A stretch of 38,443 nucleotides of DNA from Patescibacteria group bacterium. Lineage in GTDB: Bacteria > Patescibacteriota > Microgenomatia > UBA8517. Numbering within the stretch: position 1 is the first letter of the stretch; every line of letters starts with the position of its first letter. The position numbers and the translations under genes are program-made. Under the pieces are notes generated by a model, which was not told the DNA's origin, ran no database searches, and saw only the letters and a list, made by a program, of their open reading frames with translations. Positions 5,852-12,757 of this stretch are shown here, piece after piece. The DNA lies in NCBI GenBank assembly GCA_022868165.1, contig JALHYA010000008.1, forward strand, positions 1 through 38,443, written 5' to 3'.

Positions 5852-7149
5852 TAACTTAGCTTATTTTGAAAATAACTTAAGAGTTTGTCAACGGCCACTC
5901 TTTCTTGTTTGGCCGTATCCCTGTCACGAACGGTGACCGTACTATCCTCAAGGCTCTGAAAATCGACAGTAACGCACCACGGAGTACCTATCTCATCCTG
6001 GCTGAAATATCTCTTTCCGATGTTGCCTCTGGCATCCCAAGCCGTATAGTATTTAGTATTTAGTATCTGGTATATAGATCTTGCCTTTTTGACCAAATCT
6101 TCCTTATTCGCCAAAAGAGGAAATACGGCAACTTTGTATGGCGCAAGCCGAGGGTTTAATTTTAGATAAACCCGAGGTCCCGGACCTGTCGAAGAATCTT
6201 CGGTGTAAGCATCAATCATAAAGAATAAGGCCGCCCTATCCACTCCTCCGGAGGTTTCGATTACCCACGGAGTATATTCTTCACCCGAATCAGGGTCTTT
6301 ATAACTTAATTTGTGGTTTTTGAGATCGTAGTCTCCTCTGTGGTGAATTCCCTCTAACTCACTCCAACCAAACGGAGCTTTGTACTCAATATCTGTCGCT
6401 TTACGCGCGTAATGGGCCCTTTTGCTCTCTTCATGGTCCCTAAATCGAAGACTTTCTTTGTTCATTCCCAAGGAGATACACCAATTCATTCTTTGCTCTT
6501 TCCAATATTCAAATACTCTCTCTCCTTCTTTTTCGTCCGGCTTGATAAAGTATTCTATTTCCATCTGCTCGAATTCCCTTGAGCGGAAAGTAAAATTGCC
6601 GGGAGTAATCTCATTTCTGAAAGCCTTTCCTATCTGGGCAATTCCAAAGGGGATTTTGATTCGAGTCGAATCTATAACGTTTTTGAAGTTCACAAAAACT
6701 CCCTGTGTAATTTCTCCCCGAAGATAAGCCTTTTCTTTAGGTTCGGTGGTACCCAAATAAACTTCGGTCAAAAGATTGAAAGTTTTTGGCTCCGTCCAGT
6801 CACCTTTGCCTTCGTGTTCCTCTTCGTGCTTTTTAATAGCTTCTTCATCATCCGCACGGACTCTTTTGTGACAAATCTTACATTCAACAAGAGGGTCAGC
6901 GAGGGCTTTCGTATGTCCGGATACTTCCCATACTTTGGGATTCATAATAATTGCCGTGTCCAAGCCGACAATGTCCTCCCGGCCATAAACCATACTCTTC
7001 CACCATTCACGCTTAATGTTATTTTTAAGCTCAACCCCTAATGGACCATAGTCCCAAAAACCACCGAAGCCTCCATAAATTTCACTTCCGGGGAAAACAA
7101 AACCCCGCCTCTTGGCCATGGCGGAGATTTTTTCCATCACATTATCCAT
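5851..7149 (-). CDS. glyS: Glycyl-tRNA synthetase, alpha2 (archaeal/eukaryotic-like) type
   Basis: Charges tRNA-Gly with glycine; class II synthetase of the homodimeric type, not the alpha2beta2 GlyQ/GlyS type. 432 residues. Visible: the N-terminal GFVFPGSEIYGG and WDYGPLG block (about residues 16-37), class II motif 2 (FRNEITP, from about 177), the FEQMEIEYF block, motif 3 (GVDRAALFF, from about 302), and an anticodon-binding domain from about 335 with GNIGKRY and DEIGTPWCVTVD. A CKIC pair at 90-93 may be part of a metal site. Residues 357-369 are encoded by a 35-bp heptamer patch and look like a replaced or expanded surface segment. ATG 7149 lies only 7 nt below a perfect TATAAT, so the message may be leaderless; an in-frame ATG exists at codon 5. 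Confidence 0.96.
   Translation of the reverse strand: MDNVMEKISAMAKRRGFVFPGSEIYGGFGGFWDYGPLGVELKNNIKREWWKSMVYGREDIVGLDTAIIMNPKVWEVSGHTKALADPLVECKICHKRVRADDEEAIKKHEEEHEGKGDWTEPKTFNLLTEVYLGTTEPKEKAYLRGEITQGVFVNFKNVIDSTRIKIPFGIAQIGKAFRNEITPGNFTFRSREFEQMEIEYFIKPDEKEGERVFEYWKEQRMNWCISLGMNKESLRFRDHEESKRAHYARKATDIEYKAPFGWSELEGIHHRGDYDLKNHKLSYKDPDSGEEYTPWVIETSGGVDRAALFFMIDAYTEDSSTGPGPRVYLKLNPRLAPYKVAVFPLLANKEDLVKKARSIYQILNTKYYTAWDARGNIGKRYFSQDEIGTPWCVTVDFQSLEDSTVTVRDRDTAKQERVAVDKLLSYFQNKLS
6045..6079. repeat. Heptamer patch inside glyS (5 units)
   Basis: TATAGTA, TTTAGTA, TTTAGTA, TCTGGTA and TATAGAT follow in strict 7-bp phase over 35 bp. They encode residues 357-369 of GlyRS (SIYQILNTKYYTA) at the start of the anticodon-binding domain. 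Seven is not a multiple of three, so each unit is read in a different frame. Confidence 0.7.
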
Positions 7150-7151
7150 AT

Positions 7152-7167
7152 CTAGGATTATACCTAG
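7152..7167 (-). promoter_or_regulatory. glyS -10 element inside an inverted repeat
   Basis: On the minus strand a perfect TATAAT (7162-7157) is flanked by CTAGG and CCTAG arms (7167-7163 and 7156-7152). The last base of the -10 is 7 nt before the A of ATG 7149, so transcription should start at or very near the start codon. No convincing -35 is present. Confidence 0.5.
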
Positions 7168-7194
7168 TTTTGATTATGGGTAAAAGACCGATTA

Positions 7195-7455
7195 TTATTT
7201 GCGAATTCTGTTCCAGATAAAGGCAAATATCCAACCCATTACGTATCCGGCAATAAAAGTAAATAGCACCAGCCACAAAGCGTTACCCCAGCTAAATGCC
7301 ATCATTTTGAACGGATTGCTCATAAAATGCAGTCCGTAAACCCAATCCAAAATTCCCTTTGCCCATCCGAAATAAACCATAATAGACCACAAGGCGTGCA
7401 TAACGGCCATAAACAACCCCAAAATAAGGCCTGTGTAGTGTAAATCCAGTTTCAC
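7195..7455 (-). CDS. Small multi-pass membrane protein of unknown function
   Basis: About 86 residues if translation starts at GTG 7455 (MKLDLHYTGLILGLF), or 94 if at the in-frame GTG 7479. The downstream start is preferred because a G-rich ribosome site (GAGGGGGTGAGG) would lie just before it and would otherwise be translated. Three hydrophobic segments are visible, with aromatic residues between them and a basic C-terminus (WNRIRK). I recognise no catalytic motif and cannot assign a function. It is transcribed divergently from the LCP-family gene, with its own likely promoter. Confidence 0.7.
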   Translation of the reverse strand: MKLDLHYTGLILGLFMAVMHALWSIMVYFGWAKGILDWVYGLHFMSNPFKMMAFSWGNALWLVLFTFIAGYVMGWIFAFIWNRIRK

Positions 7456-7496
7456 TTCCCTCACCCCCTCTCTTTTCACAAAAACTCTTCTAATTA

Positions 7497-7526
7497 ATCG
7501 TACTCAGATTGTTCTCAGGAAGTCAA
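7497..7526 (-). promoter_or_regulatory. Promoter of the small membrane protein gene
   Basis: On the minus strand: TTGACT (7526-7521), an 18-bp spacer, and TACGAT (7502-7497). It overlaps the promoter region of the divergent LCP-family gene, so the two may compete. Confidence 0.5.
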
Positions 7527-7535
7527 ACTTATAAT
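7509..7535 (+). promoter_or_regulatory. Promoter of the LCP-family gene
   Basis: A perfect TATAAT at 7530-7535 lies 37 bp before the ATG at 7573. The only -35 candidate is a weak TTGTTC at 7509-7514 with a 15-bp spacer, so recognition may rest on the -10. Confidence 0.45.
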
Positions 7536-7572
7536 AGAAGAAAACAGAAATACAGTTGTAGTAAACTAACTT

Positions 7573-8604
7573 ATGATAAAAATAAACAGGAAAGTCCTTC
7601 TCCATGGGCTACTTTATCTGGCAATATTTATTGTAGCCGCAACTATTTCTTACACGACGCTCACGCTTTCAAAAATCTTTGTCAAAAACACCCAACCCCA
7701 TTCCGCAAGCAGTCAAACACCTTTTCCCTCACAGCCTGTTCCGAAAGATGCCCCTTTTAACATTCTGCTTCTCGGCTACGGCGGAGGGAACCATGATGGA
7801 GCCTATCTGACCGATTCAATGATTATTCTAAGTGTTGACCCAAAAAACAAAAAGGTAGCCTTGATTTCGGTCCCCAGAGACATATGGATTGCCTCTTTAA
7901 ACGACAAAATCAATGCCGCCTATGTAAAAGGAGTCGATCAGGCAAAAAGCTCTCTTTTTCAGGTGACTGGCCTAAATATAAATTATTTCGTTTCCGTTGA
8001 CTTCTCTGGATTTGCCCAAATCATCGATGCTCTGGGCGGAGTCAACGTGAACATTCCCCAAACTTTTGACGACAATTTCTTTCCCATTCCCGGCCTGGAA
8101 AACGAATCCTGCGGTAAAAGCGGCGAAGAAATAGACGCGCTTAAGACCAAATTTACTGGATTTGATTTGGAAAAACAGTTCACTTGCCGCTACGAGAAGC
8201 TGCATTTTAACCTAGGGAATACCGTTATGAACGGGGACACGGCCTTAAAGTTCACCCGCTCGCGCCACTCGGACACCTATGGAGGAGACTTTTCAAGAAG
8301 CGAAAGACAATTTACCGTACTTAAGGCAGTTGAGGCAAAACTTATTTCTCTAAATGCCATTACCAAAGGCGGCAAAATTATAAACACGCTATCCCAATTG
8401 GTCAGAACCGACTTGGGTATGAACCAGATAAATACAATAATTGACCTTATGGGAAATCCCAAAGACTATAAAATAACCGAAATTCACTTGACGGATACCA
8501 ATGTTTTTGTTGATTCGGTAGGCCCGGGGGGTCAGTTTATTCTTACTCCGAAGGACGGAAATTTCTCAAGCGTGCAAAAATTTATTTCTTCTTCGGCTTT
8601 TTAA
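7573..8604 (+). CDS. LytR-CpsA-Psr (LCP) family glycopolymer transferase
   Basis: LCP enzymes move glycopolymers from a polyprenyl lipid carrier to the cell wall or, in some groups, to protein. 343 residues: a cytoplasmic start, one membrane helix (about residues 9-30), a Ser/Pro linker, then the LCP domain from about 60. Family hallmarks are visible: DSMIILSVDP, SVPRD at 99-103 (an Asp/Arg pair that binds phosphate), LGGVNVNIPQ, the FTRSRHS segment at 227-233 and SRSERQ at 241-246. Cys180 and Cys205 could form a disulfide outside the membrane. It ends with a 23-bp convergent overlap with the next gene. The large glycan locus from 12.7 kb onward is its most likely substrate source (inference). 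Confidence 0.92.
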   Translation: MIKINRKVLLHGLLYLAIFIVAATISYTTLTLSKIFVKNTQPHSASSQTPFPSQPVPKDAPFNILLLGYGGGNHDGAYLTDSMIILSVDPKNKKVALISVPRDIWIASLNDKINAAYVKGVDQAKSSLFQVTGLNINYFVSVDFSGFAQIIDALGGVNVNIPQTFDDNFFPIPGLENESCGKSGEEIDALKTKFTGFDLEKQFTCRYEKLHFNLGNTVMNGDTALKFTRSRHSDTYGGDFSRSERQFTVLKAVEAKLISLNAITKGGKIINTLSQLVRTDLGMNQINTIIDLMGNPKDYKITEIHLTDTNVFVDSVGPGGQFILTPKDGNFSSVQKFISSSAF

Positions 8605-9283
8605 AGAAGAAAAGTATTATCCCCAAAATTATCACGCCGGCCGCAATATAAATCCAGAGCTTCGTCATGTCCTGCAAAATAGGAGGTGCGATAATCCCCA
8701 AAAGGGCGTCTCCGGTCCAATTAATCCGTATTACCGTCAGAGACCCAATCAACAGAAAAGAAAATATTCCGCCAATGACCAAAGCAACCCCCAATGAGAT
8801 AAATCGCTTTCCTGTATCAGTGAGTGCATAGAGAAGAAAAAGGATAACTAAGGTAAAGGCCAAACTGGCTATCCAGGAAGATGTTGCATATAAACCGGTC
8901 CGGGAAATTTGAATTAAGGTGAAGGGGTCAACCAACGAGCTTACTCCGGGGCTTATTGTAGTCAACTCATCTATGGAAACCCTGCCGGAAGCAATCGGTA
9001 AACCTTTGGGGATGGAAACGAAAAGCTTATTTTCCCTACCGTTGGCAAAATCCAAAAAGTTTTTGAGGTTTTCTTCCAACACCGATTTTGTAATGTCTGC
9101 ATCTTTTTGCTGGGCACCTTTTTTCAGGGTCGAAACGAGCTGTTCATAAAAGCCCGGCTTATTGATAACTCCGTTCCAGAAGTCGAAATTCAAAAATTGA
9201 AACTTTGTCGAAGTGGCTACAAGAAAGGACAAAAATAGAGGAACGAATAAAATAATCAGGACAATTTTGCCTACTGTTTTCAT
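8582..9283 (-). CDS. Hypothetical four-TM membrane protein
   Basis: 233 residues, no family recognised. One membrane segment at the N-terminus (about 5-24), an extracytoplasmic domain of roughly 100 residues, then three membrane segments (about 137-157, 163-185, 208-226) and a lysine-rich tail (FFKKPKKK). A weak -10 (TATACT, 9300-9295) lies 11 nt before ATG 9283. The 3' ends of this gene and the LCP gene overlap by 23 bp. The topology resembles small envelope proteins often encoded beside cell-wall genes; no function can be assigned. Confidence 0.72.
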   Translation of the reverse strand: MKTVGKIVLIILFVPLFLSFLVATSTKFQFLNFDFWNGVINKPGFYEQLVSTLKKGAQQKDADITKSVLEENLKNFLDFANGRENKLFVSIPKGLPIASGRVSIDELTTISPGVSSLVDPFTLIQISRTGLYATSSWIASLAFTLVILFLLYALTDTGKRFISLGVALVIGGIFSFLLIGSLTVIRINWTGDALLGIIAPPILQDMTKLWIYIAAGVIILGIILFFFKKPKKK

Positions 9284-9323
9284 TTTATCTTTTTAGTATA
9301 GCAATTACGGAACTATTTTTGCT

Positions 9324-10961
9324 TTATATGGACCGTTGTGTTTTTAACAAGCACGAATTTAGAAATGCTGTAAAAATAGGGTGGGGAGTTAAGGGACGGC
9401 TTATATACTCCGGATGAAACTGCGTTCCCACAAAAAACGGGTGGTCTTTAATTTCAATTGCTTCAACCAACTTCCCGTCCGGTGAAGTCCCGGAGATTAC
9501 GAAACCGGCCTTTAAAAATTCTTTCTTATATTTGTTGTTAAATTCGTATCTGTGTCTATGCCTTTCAAAAACCAGCTTGCGTCCTTTGTAGGCTTTTGCC
9601 AAAAGAGACCCTTTCTTAACAACACACGGCCAGGCGCCCAGGCGAATCGTCCCACCGTATTGCCTTTTGGCCAAATATTCGGCTTGATTGGGCATTATAT
9701 GAATTACCGGATATTTGGTTTTGGAGTCGGCTTCGGTTGTATTTGCTCCCTTTAGGCCCAGAACATTTCTTGCAAACTCAATCACTGCCATTTGCATTCC
9801 GAAACAAAGCCCCAAATAAGGAATTTTATTTTCGCGGGCGTGCCTTGCGGCCATTATTTTTCCTTCGGTTCCTCTTGAGCCCCACCCCTGAGGAACAATT
9901 ATGCCGTCGAACCCTGTTAAACTCGCCTTTCCTTTTTCTATTTCTTCGCTGTCTATCCAGCTCCATCTGACATCCGTTGCCGTTTCCCAAGAAGCATGCT
10001 TTAAGGCTTCAATTACCGAAACATAAGAATCCGCAAGTTTATAATCACCCGTAACAAAATATTTCCCGACGATGGCAATTTTTATGGTTTTTTTCTTGGG
10101 GGCACCGATTCTGTATATCAGCTTTTGCCAGTTTTTAAGAAGGGTGTGTTTGCGGGATTTAAGCGAAAGAAGCTTCAAAACTACGTCATCCAATCCCTTG
10201 CCGGAATTGGTCAAAAGCATAGGAACGGCATAAACACTCGGCATGTCGGGAGCGGAAAAAATACAATCAGGGTTTACGTTGCAAAAAAGAGCTAATCGTT
10301 CGAGTCGCCTTGTATCAACCGCCTTTTGGGAACGGGCCACAATTATATCCGGCTGAATTCCCATCCCGTTTAAAATATGGACCGAGGTTTGAGCGGGCTT
10401 ACTTTTAAGTTCCCCTATGTTGGCCAGATAAGGAAGATAGGTTACATGAAGCTGAATAACATCCGAAGGATTTTTAAGCTTCATTATGCGGGTTGCCTCA
10501 AAAAAGATCCCATTTTGATACTCCCCGACCGTTCCGCCTAGTTCGACGATGACGATATCGGCTCTGTGAGACTCTCCCGCCAGTTTTATTCTTCTTATTA
10601 TCTCGTCGGTGACATGGGGAATTGCTTCCACGTCTTCACCGTTATAATCAAATGCCCGCTCTTTGCGGATAACTTCCTGATAAATTTGACCCGTTGTAAT
10701 GTAATTTTCTCTGGATAAATTTTCGTGAATAAAGCGCTCGTAGTGGCCCAAATCCTCGTCCGTTTCAATACCGTCGTGGGTGACAAAAACCTCCCCATGC
10801 TCCTGTGGCCTTATGGTTCCCGCGTCAACATTAAGATACATGTCTATCTTGACCGGAGCAACTTTGTAGCCTTGAGATTTAAGAAGTAGGGCGAGCGAAG
10901 CCGATACGGTGCCTTTTCCTAGGCCCGATACAACACCGCCGGAAACAATGACAAACTTCAT
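9324..10961 (-). CDS. pyrG: CTP synthase
   Basis: Converts UTP to CTP using ATP and glutamine-derived ammonia. 545 residues, full length. Synthase domain: GGVVSGLGKG at 8-17, KIDMYLNVDAGT at 38-49 (usually KIDPYLNVD), HGEVFVTHDGIETDEDLGHY, and KSKPAQTSVHIL. Glutaminase domain: LGLCFGMQ with nucleophile Cys386 and the His516/Glu518 pair in TQFHPEY. The usual PGGFG-x-RG oxyanion segment reads PQGWGSRG here (357-364). A GAGG ribosome site lies about 9 nt before ATG 10961. The 33-bp gap to metK suggests co-transcription from the metK promoter. Confidence 0.97.
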   Translation of the reverse strand: MKFVIVSGGVVSGLGKGTVSASLALLLKSQGYKVAPVKIDMYLNVDAGTIRPQEHGEVFVTHDGIETDEDLGHYERFIHENLSRENYITTGQIYQEVIRKERAFDYNGEDVEAIPHVTDEIIRRIKLAGESHRADIVIVELGGTVGEYQNGIFFEATRIMKLKNPSDVIQLHVTYLPYLANIGELKSKPAQTSVHILNGMGIQPDIIVARSQKAVDTRRLERLALFCNVNPDCIFSAPDMPSVYAVPMLLTNSGKGLDDVVLKLLSLKSRKHTLLKNWQKLIYRIGAPKKKTIKIAIVGKYFVTGDYKLADSYVSVIEALKHASWETATDVRWSWIDSEEIEKGKASLTGFDGIIVPQGWGSRGTEGKIMAARHARENKIPYLGLCFGMQMAVIEFARNVLGLKGANTTEADSKTKYPVIHIMPNQAEYLAKRQYGGTIRLGAWPCVVKKGSLLAKAYKGRKLVFERHRHRYEFNNKYKKEFLKAGFVISGTSPDGKLVEAIEIKDHPFFVGTQFHPEYISRPLTPHPIFTAFLNSCLLKTQRSI

Positions 10962-10994
10962 TATTGGCCCTCACTAAAATACTACAGGAGAGTT

Positions 10995-12053
10995 TTAATT
11001 GTCAATGACATCCTCCCATGGCAGGCCGTCTTTGCCGAAGTGTCCATAGGAGGCAGTTTGAAGATAAATTGGAGTTCTTAAATTCAGCCTTTCGATTATA
11101 GCCAAGGGTCTAAAGTCGAAGTTTTTCCTGACCCAAGATGAAAGGTTTCTTCCTTTTTCGTCCCTCGCTTCAACCATTAAGGGTTCTGCCTTTCCGATTG
11201 CATAAGCTACGGAAACAAAACATTCCTTAGCCAATCCTTTGGCTACAACATTTTTGGCTACATATCGGGCCATATAGGCGCCAGAGCGGTCAACTTTTGT
11301 GGGGTCCTTGCCGGAAAAACATCCTCCCCCGTGAGGTATTAGGCCTCCGTATGTATCAACCATAATTTTTCTACCCGTTAGGCCGGTATCGGCGGTAAAG
11401 CCTCCTACTACAAACTTTCCGGTTGGATTAACCAGAATATTTATTCCTTTTATGTTGCCAACCAATGGTTTAATAAGCTTCTCTATTAAGGTTTTTCTGA
11501 TTCGTTCCAGGGAAACCGACTTTTTGTGGTTGCAGGAAACAAGTATTGTTTCTATTTTGCCGTTTTTGACCGTAACCTGGGCTTTTCCGTCTGGAAGAAG
11601 CCATGGAATCTTTCTTTCTTTTCTAAGATTTTCCAGGCCTTTTGTTAATTTATGCACCATTACGACTCCTTTCGGCATAAATTCCTTGGTTTCATCCGTC
11701 GCATAACCGTACATTATTCCTTGGTCACCCGCTCCGCCCGTATCGACTCCCATGGCAATATCCGGCGACTGCTTAACAATGTTAGTCACAATTTTTAGCT
11801 TGTCTTTATAGCCTATCTGCTTATATATTTTCCCGGCTATTTTTGCCGCATCGAAGTCAGCCTTGGTTGTCACTTCTCCGCCAACAACAAATAGCCCGTG
11901 ACTTCCGAAACTTTCGATTGCAACACGGCTTTTGGGGTCCTGACGTAAGCATTCATCCAATATTGCATCGGAGACTTGGTCGCAAATTTTATCGGGGTGT
12001 CCGGAGGTTACCGATTCGACGGTATAAGTTTTGGCAATAAAAAAACTACCCAT
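10995..12053 (-). CDS. metK: S-adenosylmethionine synthetase
   Basis: Makes SAM from methionine and ATP. 352 residues from ATG 12053, slightly shorter than the usual 380-400. Motifs: GHPDK at 18-22, GAGDQGIMYGYA at 107-118 and the P-loop-like GGGCFSGKDPTKVDRS at 242-257. ATG 12053 is chosen over the in-frame ATG 12074 because an AAGGG ribosome site (12065-12061) sits 7 nt upstream and the family N-terminus begins here. The 5' leader carries a SAM-I-type riboswitch below a consensus promoter, so the gene product's own metabolite should repress it. pyrG follows 33 bp downstream. Confidence 0.97.
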   Translation of the reverse strand: MGSFFIAKTYTVESVTSGHPDKICDQVSDAILDECLRQDPKSRVAIESFGSHGLFVVGGEVTTKADFDAAKIAGKIYKQIGYKDKLKIVTNIVKQSPDIAMGVDTGGAGDQGIMYGYATDETKEFMPKGVVMVHKLTKGLENLRKERKIPWLLPDGKAQVTVKNGKIETILVSCNHKKSVSLERIRKTLIEKLIKPLVGNIKGINILVNPTGKFVVGGFTADTGLTGRKIMVDTYGGLIPHGGGCFSGKDPTKVDRSGAYMARYVAKNVVAKGLAKECFVSVAYAIGKAEPLMVEARDEKGRNLSSWVRKNFDFRPLAIIERLNLRTPIYLQTASYGHFGKDGLPWEDVIDN

Positions 12054-12060
12054 ATTTTTT

Positions 12061-12172
12061 CCCTTCGATTTCACTCAGGGCTAGATTTGGCACCATCCAG
12101 GCGGTTTTTCCTGAGGTTGCCGGCGCTTCATCGGGCTAGTTCCCTCTGCGCTCTCTTTATATTGCTCTTTTG
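12061..12172 (-). ncRNA. SAM-I (S-box) type riboswitch in the metK leader
   Basis: The minus strand reads AAGAGAG, then AGAGGGAACTAGCCCGATG, AAGCGCCGGCAACC, a CAGG/CCTG stem, and GGTGCCAAATCTAGCC. These are the conserved blocks of the S-box aptamer in the right order (core GCCCGATGAA...CCGGCAACC at 12136-12115). CTAG near 12140 can pair with CTAG near 12082, as in the core helix. The conventional P4 arm and a clear P1 are not obvious, so it may be a SAM-I/IV variant. The CCCT at 12080-12077 could alternatively pair with the ribosome site AGGG (12064-12061), suggesting control of translation. Exact ends are uncertain. Confidence 0.9.
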
Positions 12173-12181
12173 AGCTCCTTA

Positions 12182-12209
12182 ATTATAGGAAATGCTCCAG
12201 TAATGTCAA
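12182..12209 (-). promoter_or_regulatory. Consensus promoter of metK
   Basis: Perfect TTGACA (12209-12204), a 16-bp spacer and perfect TATAAT (12187-12182) on the minus strand. Transcription would start near 12175, giving a leader of about 120 nt that contains the riboswitch. The -35 overlaps the recO stop region. Confidence 0.85.
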
Positions 12210-12751
12210 CTGACGAGTTTTTTGCCCACTCGGGCAGAAAACATTCTGCGCTCCGTAACTTCTTCGAGCTTGGCATCTGGGTCCAAGAGAGGCTTTCCCC
12301 GGGGCCAAAAGCCCAAAACTGAGAGAAGATAATAGATAAATTCCAGGCGAAGCTTTTTTAAACTTGTTTCCCCTTTGAGATGGTTAAGGTATTCAAGAAC
12401 AAGACCAAAAAGTTCCCTGTTGGGCTCGCCTTCGTGCGTAGTGCGGCCTATTGCCTCCATAAAGTAGTAGGCAACCGAGACCTTTTTGAGATTCTTGCGG
12501 ACTTCTGAAAAAGCATCGATTACTTCCACCTCCGTCATCAAATCCAAGCTTTTTCCGTGGGCGGCGGAAAAATGGACATATCCGAAAACTTCAATGTGGC
12601 CTCTTTTGCGACTTGAAAGCTTACGAACACCTTTCGCGATTAAAGAAACACGACCATGATTGAGCGTATAAACAGAAAGAATCCTGTCGGCCTCCCCATA
12701 TGAACGGCGTGCCAAAACAATTCCTTCATCTGTATAATTTCTTGGGCGCAT
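12206..12751 (-). CDS. recO: DNA repair protein RecO (short form)
   Basis: RecO loads RecA on SSB-coated DNA with RecR and anneals strands. 181 residues against about 240 in most bacteria. The N-terminal OB-fold is clear: TDEGIVLARRSYGEADRILS (residues 7-26) and GRVSLIAKGVRK (33-44). The helical middle is present (YYFMEAIGR), while the C-terminal part is short and lacks a Cys zinc site. It starts 6 bp after the DUF4012 gene and is probably read through from the glycan locus. The reading frame is intact, so this looks like a naturally short form. Confidence 0.88.
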   Translation of the reverse strand: MRPRNYTDEGIVLARRSYGEADRILSVYTLNHGRVSLIAKGVRKLSSRKRGHIEVFGYVHFSAAHGKSLDLMTEVEVIDAFSEVRKNLKKVSVAYYFMEAIGRTTHEGEPNRELFGLVLEYLNHLKGETSLKKLRLEFIYYLLSVLGFWPRGKPLLDPDAKLEEVTERRMFSARVGKKLVS

Positions 12752-12757
12752 GCCCTA

